Source of the DNA: Allomyces macrogynus ATCC 38327
Taxonomy: Eukaryota > Blastocladiomycota > Blastocladiomycetes > Blastocladiales > Blastocladiaceae
Assembly: GCA_000151295.1 (NCBI GenBank)
Contig: GG745341.1
Span: forward strand, 1,049,361-1,070,609
Direction: 5' to 3'
Length of the DNA stretch: 21,249 nt
Shown here: positions 10,055-18,814 of the stretch, piece by piece
Position numbering within the stretch: the first letter of the stretch is position 1
Layout: each line of letters opens with the position of its first letter
Translations under genes and position numbers: made by a program
The notes under the pieces: model-generated
Database searches by the model: none
What the model was told of the DNA's origin: nothing
Seen by the model: only the letters and a program-made list of their open reading frames with translations

Positions 10055-10295
10055 GGTGGCAGACAAAAACGACAAAGAGGAGACGGGAGCGGGGTGGGTG
10101 CAGTCAGGAGTAGGCCGACATGAGTGATCACGCACAAAATGCGGTCACGTTCCTTGGGCAGGATCACTTTTGGAGCGAACACACCTCCACGAAAGATATC
10201 CAACGGCGACAACCGCAACGACGACGATTATCCACGACCATTTGACAGCAAGCACCGCACAAGCACCTCCGCAAGACGCCGACAGACTTCCCGCA
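10055..10295. promoter_or_regulatory. Divergent intergenic region between the phosphatase-like and RhoGEF start codons
   Basis: Only 241 nt separate the two divergent start codons (10054 minus, 10296 plus). Both promoters and leaders must therefore overlap or lie very close. I see no clear TATA box. The stretch 10201-10290 is rich in CAACGAC/CGACGA-like triplets and resembles a leader. Confidence 0.55.
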
Positions 10296-12926
10296 ATGGA
10301 CCCGTCCCCGCTCAAGCGCTCGGCGTCTGAGTCGGTTCTCGCGCACCGCTTGTTTGCGCCGTTCCGCAGTCATCATGAGCGCGGTGGTAGCAACTCCAGT
10401 AACGAAGACACGCCCAACGACGCTCACGCCGCAAGGAACCCGTCGCGACTACGGCACGTCGACGCGCCCGACACGGCCAGCGACGACGATGGGTTGCACG
10501 TCACGGTCCCGACGCGCCCGCGGCGCGGCAGCGAGCGCACGAGCGAGAACGACTTGGAAGCGAATTCGTCGTCGCGTGGGTTCTTGCGCAAGATCAAGTC
10601 GGGCCTCGCCAAGTCAGCGTCGCAGTTTGGGCTCGGTCCGCGCCGTAATAGTAGCGGCGACGTGAGCCAGAACGTGGACGCGAGCGACCACCGACACAGC
10701 CACGCCGAGAGTAATGACGATGATTTACTCGACCATCGCCCGCCCGCGGCGACGCGCGACCCGGCGTGGTTTGCGCAGCGGTGGTGTGTGCTCGACGGGC
10801 CCGACCGTGCCGACGAGGCCGTCGACGTCGCGCATCTGTCGCCGTCCGAAGTGCACCGGCAGAAAATCATTTACGAGGTCATTGTTACGGAAATGGACTA
10901 TGTTCTTGACCTGCGGCTCATGAAGCGGGTACGTGTGTGTGGTCCGAGCTGCTCCAGAGAGGACTGAGCGCGTCACGTCGCTGCGACGCGACCGCGCGAC
11001 GCTCTAGACAACTGAGCTGAACGCCCAGGCGACATAGGCTTACATGACGCCACTGGTAGAGCGCGGCCTCGTGACACCAAAGGAGCTCGTCGTGCTCTTT
11101 GCCAATCTCGAACAGCTGCTGCCGATTCACGAGGAGCTGCTCGACCTGTTGTCCAAGGAACGTGTCAAGCAGCGATGCGTGATTGCCAACTTCGGCACAC
11201 TGTTCTCCATCCTGGTTTGTTTTTGGTACTTTCCTGGGAATGGTGGTGCTGTCGGTAGACCGTGGTCACGAAAACTAACCCCGCTCCCAATCTCAAGCCG
11301 CAATACTTCAAGTGCTACTCGATCTACGGCAACAACTACCCCGAGGCCCTTGCGTTTCTTGATACGCTCACCTCGACCCGCCCCGCCGTCGCCAAGTTCC
11401 TTGCCAAGACCGCGTCCCGTCCCGCTTGCGGCGGGATGAACCTGGCCTCCTTTCTCCTCAAGCCCATCCAGCGGCTCTGCAAGTACCCCATCATGATCAA
11501 GGAAATCCTGCGGTACACGAGCGCCGACCACGCCGACCACGCCCTGCTCGAGAAATCGCTTGAGTCCATGGAACGCATCGTCGACCGCGTGAACGAGTCG
11601 CGGCGGCACGCCGAGCAGCAGCGCCGGCTCGTCGACATGCTCGCCCGACTTGATTTACCGCGGGCCACCGGAACCGCACTCAGTAGCGACCTCGAGACCG
11701 ACCTCGAATTACCGGGCCTGCCGGTCGACCGGCGCGTCACAGCGGTCCTGCGGGCGCGCGCGTTACCCGCCAACCTGCAGCGACAACTCGTGTGCACCGG
11801 CAATGTCCAGCGCGTGCGGCTCGCGCAACCATGGGTCGTGCTGAACCCGGGGGCACTGACGGTCCCGGCCCCACCGCCGCGTGGCGCGGGTCACTTGGCC
11901 GACCGCGTCGCCGTGCTCATGTCCGACATGCTTCTGATTTGCAAGCCGCGCGCGGCAGGCTTGTCGTTTACCGCCAACCGCCATGACGGCGCGGCAGCCA
12001 AGGGCGACTTGACCGTGCGACAATTGGTCGCGCTGCGGCGGCTCGCGGCCATGACCGTGCCCGGGTCCCCGGCGCTCGAGTGGCTCGGCGAGCACCGGTG
12101 GGCGAAATCCGCGGATCCGCCGATCAAACCCGCCGCCGCGGTGGCCGGGTTCCCAGACACGGAACTGCACCTGATCGTATCGCTGGCTCCGCTCGACGAG
12201 CCGCTGGGCGTCGGGATCGGGTCGCGCGCGTACGCGTGGGTTGTGCTCGAATTCGACCGTGCCAAGGACCTGGCGAGCTGGCGGTCGGCGATCGTCAAGT
12301 GCGTTGCGGCGCTGCATCCCGTGGTTGCCGCGGCGGAACCGCACGCGCCGTCCCTGCGCCGTGTCGCGACCGAGGGCAAGTCGCTCTACTCGGTGGCCAC
12401 ATCGGCCGGGTCCAAGCTCGGGTCGCTGCGCACGCTCAAGCGGGACCTGACCGTGGATGTCGGCGGCAGTAACGCGCCTTCCCCGTTACTGCAGTTCCAG
12501 GGACGCGCCGTGCACGTCGTCGGCGCGATGGCGCTGTCGACGCCCGTGCAGACGGCGTTCCCGATCGGCGCGTTGAGGCCGCTCCCCCCGCCACCTTTGC
12601 CCGTGGCGGAAGTGCTGGGCAGTGCGCCGCTCACGCCCGACGATGGGAGTGCGGTAATTCGGGCGGTGCGCGACGCGCGCGTGCGGTCGATCTCGTCGCC
12701 GGTCGTGCTGCAGCTCGAGAATCCGCCGGATGCGGTCGTGGTCCCACACGCGCCGATGGTGCCGCGCGATGTAAGTGGTAGGGGGCGCACGCGCACAGCG
12801 TCGCCGAACGCGGCGGGGCGCAACCGTGGGCGTACCGTTTCGCCGGCGAGACACAAGGAGTCGCTGGTGCCGGCGCCAGTGCCGGTCGCGACGGTGCCCG
12901 CGGTGGGGAAGGAGGAGGGGGACTGA
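10296..12926 (+). CDS. DH-PH domain Rho guanine-nucleotide exchange factor
   Basis: RhoGEFs of this kind catalyse GDP/GTP exchange on Rho-family GTPases, usually at the cell cortex. Exons 10296-10928, 11038-11214 and 11298-12926 give 812 aa. Residues 1-188 are a polar, Ser/Arg/Asp-rich region with PRRGS- and PRRNS-type basic-Ser motifs that could be phosphosites. The DH domain spans about 189-372. It starts with QKIIYEVIVTEMDYVLDL (conserved region 1), continues with MTPLVERGLVTPKEL and LFANLEQLLPIHEELL (CR2), and ends with the signature LLKPIQRLCKYPIMIKEIL (323-341, CR3). A PH-like domain follows (about 430-610), with RVAVLMSDMLLICK as its central strands and a terminal helix RAKDLASWRSAIVKCV. 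The last 200 residues are Pro/Ala/Arg-rich and disordered. The two introns have CTGAAC and CTAAC branch-like motifs. No RGS, CNH or BAR domain is visible. The target GTPase cannot be told from the sequence. Confidence 0.9.
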
Positions 12927-13347
12927 TTGGACAGGAGAATGGAGACTGATTTGGCAGGCGGGCGGGGGACTGGCGGGACAAGTGCGGTCCCCCGCCTGCG
13001 GGGAAACGGGACGGGACGCTACGGGAAAGAGAGCAATGGTCTGTCGGATGGCGGCGTGTTCGAAGCGTCTGAGCGAGTGAGGTGTTCGCCCCGTGCAGAT
13101 CACGCCTTGGACGCGCGATGCGGCAGTCTTGTCTCGCGGTGTCTCTCGCGTCCTGCGGCCGCGGACCATGTGGTCGCGCTGTGCCACTGCAGCCCGCCTC
13201 CAGTCTCGGCGGCCGACGCAGCTGCCCATCACCCATCATTCGCATCGCGCTTCTTCTCCCGCTCAAAGCACCTTCCTGCTCGTCCACACGTCGCCGTCGT
13301 CTGCCCTGCCCTGCTGCACGCCTGCCTTCCCCGCCCGTCCGTTCGTG
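12927..13347. other. Intergenic region between RhoGEF and GID4
   Basis: It holds the 3' region of the RhoGEF gene and the promoter and leader of GID4. The frame of GID4 is open upstream through the CAG tract as far as an ATG at 13118. That would add 117 residues rich in Arg, Ser and Pro with a poly-Ser run. This extension lacks family support, so I treat it as untranslated. Confidence 0.45.
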
Positions 13348-13353
13348 CAGCAG

Positions 13354-13431
<78 letters not shown>
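13348..13431 (+). repeat. (CAG)n microsatellite in the GID4 5' leader
   Basis: Twenty-eight triplets: CAG-CAG-AAG followed by 25 uninterrupted CAG units (13357-13431). It ends 37 nt before the GID4 start codon at 13469. In the GID4 frame it would read poly-Ser (AGC); other frames give poly-Gln or poly-Ala. The long pure run suggests active length variation. Confidence 0.95.
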
Positions 13432-13433
<2 letters not shown>

Positions 13434-13468
13434 AGTTCCTCCAACCACCGCGACATAATCAAGCAAAG

Positions 13469-14679
13469 ATGCCCGCCCAACTCGACCACGGACCAGCACG
13501 CGCCGCGCCCAGTGTTGCGGCGCGCAACTACAATGTCGACCTGCCGCACGCGCTTGCTCTGCCATGCCGCGTCGCGGCCCCGCTGCTCACGCTCGCGTCA
13601 CGCGTAGCGGCCGCGGCTGAGCGACAAGCGCCCCCGCCGTTGTCACCGGTTGTCACGAAACCGCCGGCCATCACCGTTGGCATCGACGGCCTGCCCCTCG
13701 ACCCGGCACAGTGGGCAGTCGCCGCGCCCGCTGCCGACGCGTATGCCGTCCCACTGTCGCACCACCTGCACGACGATGACGACGTCGACTGCAGCGAGCC
13801 ACCAGCACCACCATCAGCACCAGCATCCATCGACCTGCGCGCCCGAGCCCTCGCGACGCTGACCCGGTCGCGGCTGCCCGACTGCGAGGCCAATTACTTT
13901 TGCCTGCACCCGGGCGCCGTGTTTGCTGGCACGCAGCACAGCCAAAAGTCGGCGTACGCAGTGCGCGTCACCGTCCAGGTAATGTCTTGCTCGCACGCGC
14001 CGCCGCGGCTGTCCGCCAAGTTCGTTCGTTCGCGTCTCTGACGCCCGTGTGCGCGTCTCCTAGAGCGTCGACCTCGCGCATAACACGCTGTGCGGGTTCT
14101 TAACGATCGACGGGCTCACCTACGCGGTCCCGCAGCTTGTGACCTACTTTGAGGCCGAGGTCGTTGCCGACCGCGAGGCATTTTGGACGCGCAAGTGGGG
14201 GTCCGACCCGGAAAACGATTACGCGCATTGGGTACGCCGACATGGTTCCACCCACGCGCGAACGTGACGACTCACGTTCTGTGTTCCGGTTGGACAGAGG
14301 GAATTCGAGGGGTTTGCTGAAGAAGCCGACGAGATCCTGATGAGCGAAGACGACGCGCCCTACACGTTCCGCGATCAGACGCGCGTGTTCATGCGGTGGA
14401 AGGAACTGTTCATGGTGCCCGACCACCGCGTTGACCAAGTGGAAGGCGCGTCGTTTGACGGGTTCTATTTCATTTGCGTCGACGTGGTGAATGCGCGCAT
14501 TGGCGGGTTCTATTACCACCCGAACAGCGAAAAGTACGTTTGCTGCGGGCATAGACGCGTTGTTTTTTCTTGTACTGGTCGGATTTTTGACGCGCGCGGA
14601 TGGTGTGGTGTGTAGGTTCCAGCGCCTCGACCTCACGTATGTGCCGACACGGTCGTCGGCCGAGTTTGCGTTCCGGTGA
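13469..14679 (+). CDS. GID4: GID4/Vid24-type substrate receptor of the GID/CTLH ubiquitin ligase
   Basis: GID4 recognises N-terminal Pro (Pro/N-degron) substrates, in yeast gluconeogenic enzymes, for the GID/CTLH E3 ligase. Exons 13469-13978, 14064-14231, 14298-14533 and 14616-14679 give 325 aa. Residues 1-140 are a variable Ala/Pro-rich region. The Vid24 beta-barrel starts at about 146 (YFCLHPGAVFAGTQHSQKSA), then LCGFLTIDGL, TYFEAEVV, FWTRKWGSDPENDYAHW, FMRWKELFMVPDH (257-269), EGASFDGFYFICVD, IGGFYYHPNSEKFQRLDL and the ending FAFR. The pocket residues of human GID4 (E237, S253, Y258) correspond to E262, S278 and Y283 here, all conserved, so degron binding is likely intact. Introns are 82-85 nt or less, and their splice junctions rejoin conserved blocks exactly (SEK|FQRLDL). 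The start at 13469 is chosen because it follows the leader; an in-frame ATG at 13118 is possible but would translate the CAG tract. Confidence 0.94.
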
Positions 14680-15084
14680 GGATCGTACAATAGATACGGC
14701 GATGTGGAAGGGTGGACAAGCATATATGAGCACGCAAGAGTGTGAGACGAGAGCAACCGTACGTTTTTGAAGTTGGTTTTCCCGGTCGGCCTGAGATCGG
14801 TTTTGGAGAGTGGGGGGGTCGTGTACCAGGGACATCTTTGTTTCCCCCATTCTATTTGTTTCGCGTTCGAGTTAAAAGAATTAATGCGGGGCGGTGCAAG
14901 TTTTTCGTCTGCTGTTGCGCAACTTTCAGAAGTCGCGAGGTTGGGAAATCGTGTCTTCCTTGATTTGCCAGTCAATGTGATCCAAAAACACTCGTCAGTT
15001 TGCACGACACTGGCCAGCCACTCTGACCAAGCCTGTACAGCTCTCCTCTGACGGCATTATGTTCGCCGACTCAACCAGGTCGAG

Positions 15085-15102
15085 ATGCCCGGAGACGGGC
15101 AT
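15085..15102 (+). repeat. Perfect hairpin, 7-bp stem with GAGA loop
   Basis: ATGCCCG-GAGA-CGGGCAT is a perfect inverted repeat with a GNRA-type loop when read as plus-strand RNA. It lies about 75 nt from a second hairpin in a region without a gene. Confidence 0.6.
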
Positions 15103-15176
15103 GAGGACGAAGTCAATGACGTGACAGATGTTTTTGGTAGGCTCCCGTCCCAGGATATAAACATGCAAAGAGTGAT

Positions 15177-15193
15177 TGGCGGCCGAGCCGCCA
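15177..15193 (+). repeat. Perfect GC-rich hairpin, 7-bp stem with 3-nt loop
   Basis: TGGCGGC-CGA-GCCGCCA is a perfect inverted repeat. It is about 90 nt from the 3' end of the tRNA-Leu gene. It could be a structured RNA element, a protein-binding palindrome or chance. Confidence 0.6.
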
Positions 15194-15241
15194 GGAGTTG
15201 ACAAAAGATCTCGCCAGCTAAAGAAAAGCAGAACACTGGAG

Positions 15242-15246
15242 AAAAA
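15242..15246 (-). terminator. Possible RNA polymerase III terminator for tRNA-Leu
   Basis: On the minus strand a run of five T lies about 40 nt after the tRNA 3' end and is the first run of four or more T there. Pol III stops at such runs. Confidence 0.5.
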
Positions 15247-15285
15247 CAGCAAATTCAGCTGTCACCCTCTCAAGGAAGGTGTTGA

Positions 15286-15367
15286 TACCGGGAGTGGGGT
15301 TCGAACCCACGCCTCTTTCGAGACCGCAACTTGAGTGCGGCACCTTAGACCGCTCGGTCATCCCGGC
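15286..15367 (-). tRNA. tRNA-Leu (anticodon CAA), intronless
   Basis: Read on the minus strand, 82 nt fold as a class II tRNA. The acceptor stem is GCCGGGA pairing with TCCCGGT (one G-T pair), followed by discriminator A. The D arm contains ACCGAGCGGTCTAAGGT (A box), and the anticodon arm is CCGCA-CTCAAGT-TGCGG with anticodon CAA. There is a long variable arm (TCTCGAAAGAG), and the T arm is GTGGG-TTCGAAC-CCCAC (B box). The anticodon is uninterrupted, so the gene has no intron, although tRNA-Leu(CAA) genes in several fungi have one. CCA is not encoded, as usual for eukaryotes. It decodes UUG. Confidence 0.95.
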
Positions 15368-15406
15368 CAATCCGATTTCCGGACGATGGGGCGCCTGCAA
15401 TGGGCC

Positions 15407-15414
15407 TATATAAA
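15407..15414 (-). promoter_or_regulatory. TATA element upstream of tRNA-Leu
   Basis: TATATAAA on the plus strand (TTTATATA on the minus strand) lies 40-47 nt upstream of the mature tRNA 5' end. That is a suitable distance for a TATA element feeding a Pol III start about 10 nt before the tRNA. It could instead serve a plus-strand transcript leading to the small ORF at 15687. Confidence 0.4.
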
Positions 15415-15686
15415 CCATTTGATCAGCGAGCATTCCTCGATCTTTCCCGAGTCGTCTAGCGTCACACCCTAATTCTTGGTTCGGTCCGTTCCTGTCGTCC
15501 CATTTTTCAGGTAGTGAGCGTGCGGAGGCCCAAGAGCTTCCCGTAGTCGTGGCAGCCGTCGTAGTTAACCAGCCGTTGTCGTCAGGTTGGCCGCGGACGG
15601 TGCGCTCGCGAAGTACTTGTCAGTGAATTTTTGTGCAGTACGTTAACAAGGCGGGCGGTTTGAAGGCGCGTGCATCACAAGTAACG

Positions 15687-15875
15687 ATGCGGGAGCGCAT
15701 CTCGGTGGACGTGCACGAGTCGTTCGATGTGGATCCGACGAGGTGCGACGCGACGATACACCACGATTATGATGAGTTGGCGGCGAACGGTGACACAATG
15801 GGGAACGCGCACACAAAAACAACAAAGCAAGGTGCCAATCTGTTGAATGAACGAATGAATGTAAACTGCACATAA
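15687..15875 (+). CDS. Small ORF, 62 aa, doubtful
   Basis: The ATG at 15687 is the first ATG after the TATATAAA at 15407-15414, and the frame runs to TAA at 15873-15875. The peptide begins MRERISVDVHESFDVD, continues HHDYDELAANGDT and ends in a Lys/Asn-rich tail; the middle has G/C-ending codons like the neighbouring genes. A possible intron with TTAAC branch and CAG acceptor lies in the leader (about 15512-15587). I recognise no family, no signal peptide and no membrane segment. It may be non-coding. Confidence 0.22.
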   Translation: MRERISVDVHESFDVDPTRCDATIHHDYDELAANGDTMGNAHTKTTKQGANLLNERMNVNCT

Positions 15876-15974
15876 TGGAGCCAAACCGCATGCAGATACT
15901 GCCAACCGTGTGCTCTCCACCAAGGGGAGGGCACGCATCTGAATGTAACGCGCGGGAGCGGAAACCCCCCTCTT

Positions 15975-18814
15975 CTACATGGCAACGCGGCCCGACGGCG
16001 CAGCGTGACCCTGGTCGAATGCACCATCGGCCACCTGCGCGACCTCCTGCGCGGTCGTTGGGAGCAAGATCCCGCGACGCAGGCGCGCCTGGCGGCGGCG
16101 GTAGGCAACCGCGGCCACCGCAGCGACCGCAGCAACCGACCCAGCGGCAATCGCGACAGCCGTGGCAGCCGACGACGACTTGGTCTCGGGCGCGGCAGCG
16201 GTGGCGTCGGTCGACTCTTCCTTCACGCTCTTGGTGCCGTTCTGCGAACCCGAGGCGGGGTCCGGGAAGTACCGGTGCGCGTCAAAGACGACGCCGTCAA
16301 TCACGTTGGCGATCGCCTTGGACGCGCCCTCGGCGTCGGCATGCGTGACACCGTTCTCAACGGACGACTCCTTGACGTACTCGGCCGACGCCGACTGCTG
16401 CTGGTATTCGACCGACTGCGCACTCTGCGGGGTGACCGACGTCGACTGCTGCTGGTACTGCGCCGACTGCGCGCTGACGGCGCCCGCCGACTCGTTCACG
16501 TACTCGACCGACTGCGCGCTTGTACCAGCCGCCGGATCCTTCTTGTCGCTGGCAGCAGCACCGGCGGCCTGCGTCGGGAAGGGAGCGGGGAACACGATAG
16601 CGCCAAGAATGCTGGCAACGGCCTTGGACGCGGCTTCGGCGTCCATCTTCGGGATCGTCGGGACCGCTGCCGGGACCGTGGGCGCAGCAGAGGTGGTCGT
16701 GGCCGTCGTGGTCGTAGCTTCCGTGGTGGCGGTGGTCGAAGCGGTGGTCGAAACAGAGGTCGAGGCCGTGGTCGCGGTCGACTGAGCGCCGGTCCACGTG
16801 TACATGGTGCCCCACGAGTAGGCCGTCGACCAGGACGTCGACCAGGACGTGGCCCAGGTGGAGGCAGCAGCAGCCTTGTCGGTCGTCGCCGTGCCGGTCG
16901 CCTTGGTCTCCGCCTTCGTTTCAGCGGCCGCACCAGTAGCCTTGGTCTCAGCCTTGGTCTCGCCCGCGGTGACCTTGACCACCTGCGTCGCCTCGGCCTT
17001 GGCCGTCGCGTACACCGACACGTCCTTGCCCGTGGCCGTCGCGTCAACGACCGTCTTGAACGCCGTGACCGTGCCCGGCGGCGGGAGCACCGTGCCCGAC
17101 GGCGGCTTCTCGGCCTCGCCCTGGCGCGTCGACACGACCCACTCGAGCTTGAGCCCGCCGTCCTTGAGTTCCGTGACCTTGATCAGACGCAGCTTGACGG
17201 CCGTCTGCGGCGCGGCCGTTGCGTTCCAGACAGCGTTCCACTTCTCGCCACCCAGGAGGACCAAGTGATCGCCGTGCGCAACGACCTGCGGCATGGCGAG
17301 CCCGTCCGCGACCAACTGAGGCTCCACGCCCTTGGGGGCCTCGACGGCGACCGTCGCAATCGTGCCCTTGACCACATCGTAGACCTCAACAAACGGCGCA
17401 TTGCCCGTCGCGCCACGGCCGTACATGCCGCCGACCGCGACAATGTACCGGCCCTTGACGACGACCGCGCGGTGCGCGAACCGCGGGAACGCGAGCGAGA
17501 CGGGCGCGCGGGACCACGCGGCCGCGGGCTCGTTGTACCACCAGACGTCGGCGAGCTTGGCGCCGTCACGGAACCCGCCAAGCAGAGCCACGTGCGTCTC
17601 GTTGAACCGCGCCATCGCGGCCTTGACGCGACCCATCGGCGAGATGGTGCCCTCGCGCGGCACGACGCGCGAGATGGTGCCGTTCGCGAGCACGCGGTGG
17701 TACGCCGCCGAGTAGGTGTGCATGCCCGGGGATTCGGGGACTGCGTGAATGTCGAGCCCGCCAAACAGGTACGCCGGCTTGCCCGCACCGAGCGGCGTCG
17801 CGGCCATGACCGAGTGCATGGGCGCGAGCGCCGTGAAGTTGACGGCGAGGTTGCCGAGATCGGCGCCCTTCTTCGCGGCCAGGTCGTACGAGACAACGTG
17901 CGTGTTCAGGTCCATGGCCGCATCGCCGCGACCGGTCGTGCCGCCAACGAGCAGCACGCGCGACTGCGCGGCGTCAAGGACGGGCACGGCGCCAGCGACG
18001 CTCAGCGGGAGCGCCGGCAGGTCGGCGACGGGCAGGGGCGTCGCGTCGTCGGCGCCCGCGGCAAGGATCGAGGTCAGGTTCAGCGAGAGGACTTGGTTGG
18101 TCGCGAAGCCCGACGCGTCGCGGCCTGTGGGAGAACAAAAAAGCCAAATTTTGTGGGGTCAGATCTAGATTGGCCGCTGACGGCAAAGTCAAACGCAGCG
18201 GCCGGGGGATCATGCGCGGGCATGGAACGGGTGGCGCGTGGGGCATGATCGGCGCGGTGTTCTTGAAGGCGTCGTCCACGTTCCAGCCAATCCATGCTTC
18301 CACATCACGACATCGCACCCCACCACCCACCAGCTCAACAACGCGCGCTGCTGCTGCCGACGAAAAACTGCTGCGTACCGCCAAACAAGTAGACCGAGTC
18401 GTTGGTCTTGACGATCGCCGCGGCATGGAACGGCGTGTGCAGGTGGTGGTGCGCCGAGTGCGCCTCGTCATGATGCTCGTAGGTCGTCGACGCCGTGCTC
18501 ACGGGCGTCGAGGCCGCCGTCGCGGCCGCATCAGTGGTCGTGGACGTCGAAGCAGCAGACGTTGAGGCCGACGTGGCCGTGGCCGCGGGCACGCCCGTGC
18601 TCCAGGACGTGCTCCAGGTTGTGCCCCACTCGGTGCTCCAGGACGTCGAGTAGGCGTAGCTGTAGTGGTGGCCGTCCTTGCCGGCCACGATCTCGACGGC
18701 GCTGCCCGAGGCCGAGCCGTGGTTGTGGTGCGGGCCGTGCGCGTCAACGGCGCTGTTCAGCGCGACGAGCTGCAGGAGCGCGAGCAACGCGAGCAGCGAG
18801 ACGCGGCGCGCCAT
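15975..18814 (-). CDS. Secreted/membrane-anchored six-kelch-repeat protein with W/S/T-rich blocks
   Basis: Exons 18814-18379 and 18124-15975, joined by a 254-nt intron, give 861 aa. Residues 1-25 are a clear signal peptide (MARRVSLLALLALLQLVALN, then cleavage after VDA). A Trp/Ser/Thr block follows (55-73, YSTSWSTEWGTTWSTSWST), then a Ser/Thr/Ala stalk and His-rich stretches. Six kelch double-glycine motifs (LFGG 143, LVGG 204, LFGG 265, LLGG 326, AVGG 375, LLGG 435) indicate a six-bladed beta-propeller. The splice junction falls inside the first (LFG|GRDASG), which supports it. After the propeller come AETKAETKATG-type repeats (533-556), a second W/S/T block (568-590), two copies of an 18-residue DAExASKA module (640-657, 742-759) with Q/S/Y-rich repeats between them, a transmembrane helix (about 798-819) and a basic tail. 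This fits a type I surface glycoprotein, perhaps for adhesion or cell wall; ligand unknown. The region 1-73 is absent if an ATG further in were used; an ATG at 19018 would bury the signal peptide. Confidence 0.85.

Larger units (their letters stand above)
14680..15285. other. Gene-poor spacer between GID4 and the tRNA gene
   Basis: This stretch is less GC-rich than the genes and has no convincing coding region. On the minus strand the frame 15252-14995 reads an 85-codon ORF with FVLMPVSGHLDLVE, faintly reminiscent of the VSGHL segment of type IA topoisomerases, but nothing else of that family is seen and its first codon is uncertain. Two perfect hairpins (15085-15102 and 15177-15193) lie here. 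A TATAAA at 15156-15161 on the plus strand has no recognised gene after it. Confidence 0.4.

Noticed and set aside
13082..13468. N-terminal extension of GID4 through the CAG tract (poly-Ser)
   Set aside because: Open by composition only; no ATG before 13118, no family support, and all three frames of the tract are open.
14100..15005. 301-codon minus-strand open frame over the end of GID4
   Set aside because: It is a shadow of the conserved Vid24 domain, with no family similarity of its own, and ends in the spacer.
16005..18248. 747-codon plus-strand open frame antisense to the kelch gene
   Set aside because: It mirrors GC3-rich codons of the real gene, is dominated by Arg/Gly, has no domain, and the opposite strand has six kelch motifs and a signal peptide.
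18335..18378. Extension of the kelch exon 1 with TQQFFVGSSSARC
   Set aside because: It lies after a GTACGC donor; splicing to 18124 restores the kelch motif LFGGRDASG, whereas reading on hits a stop.
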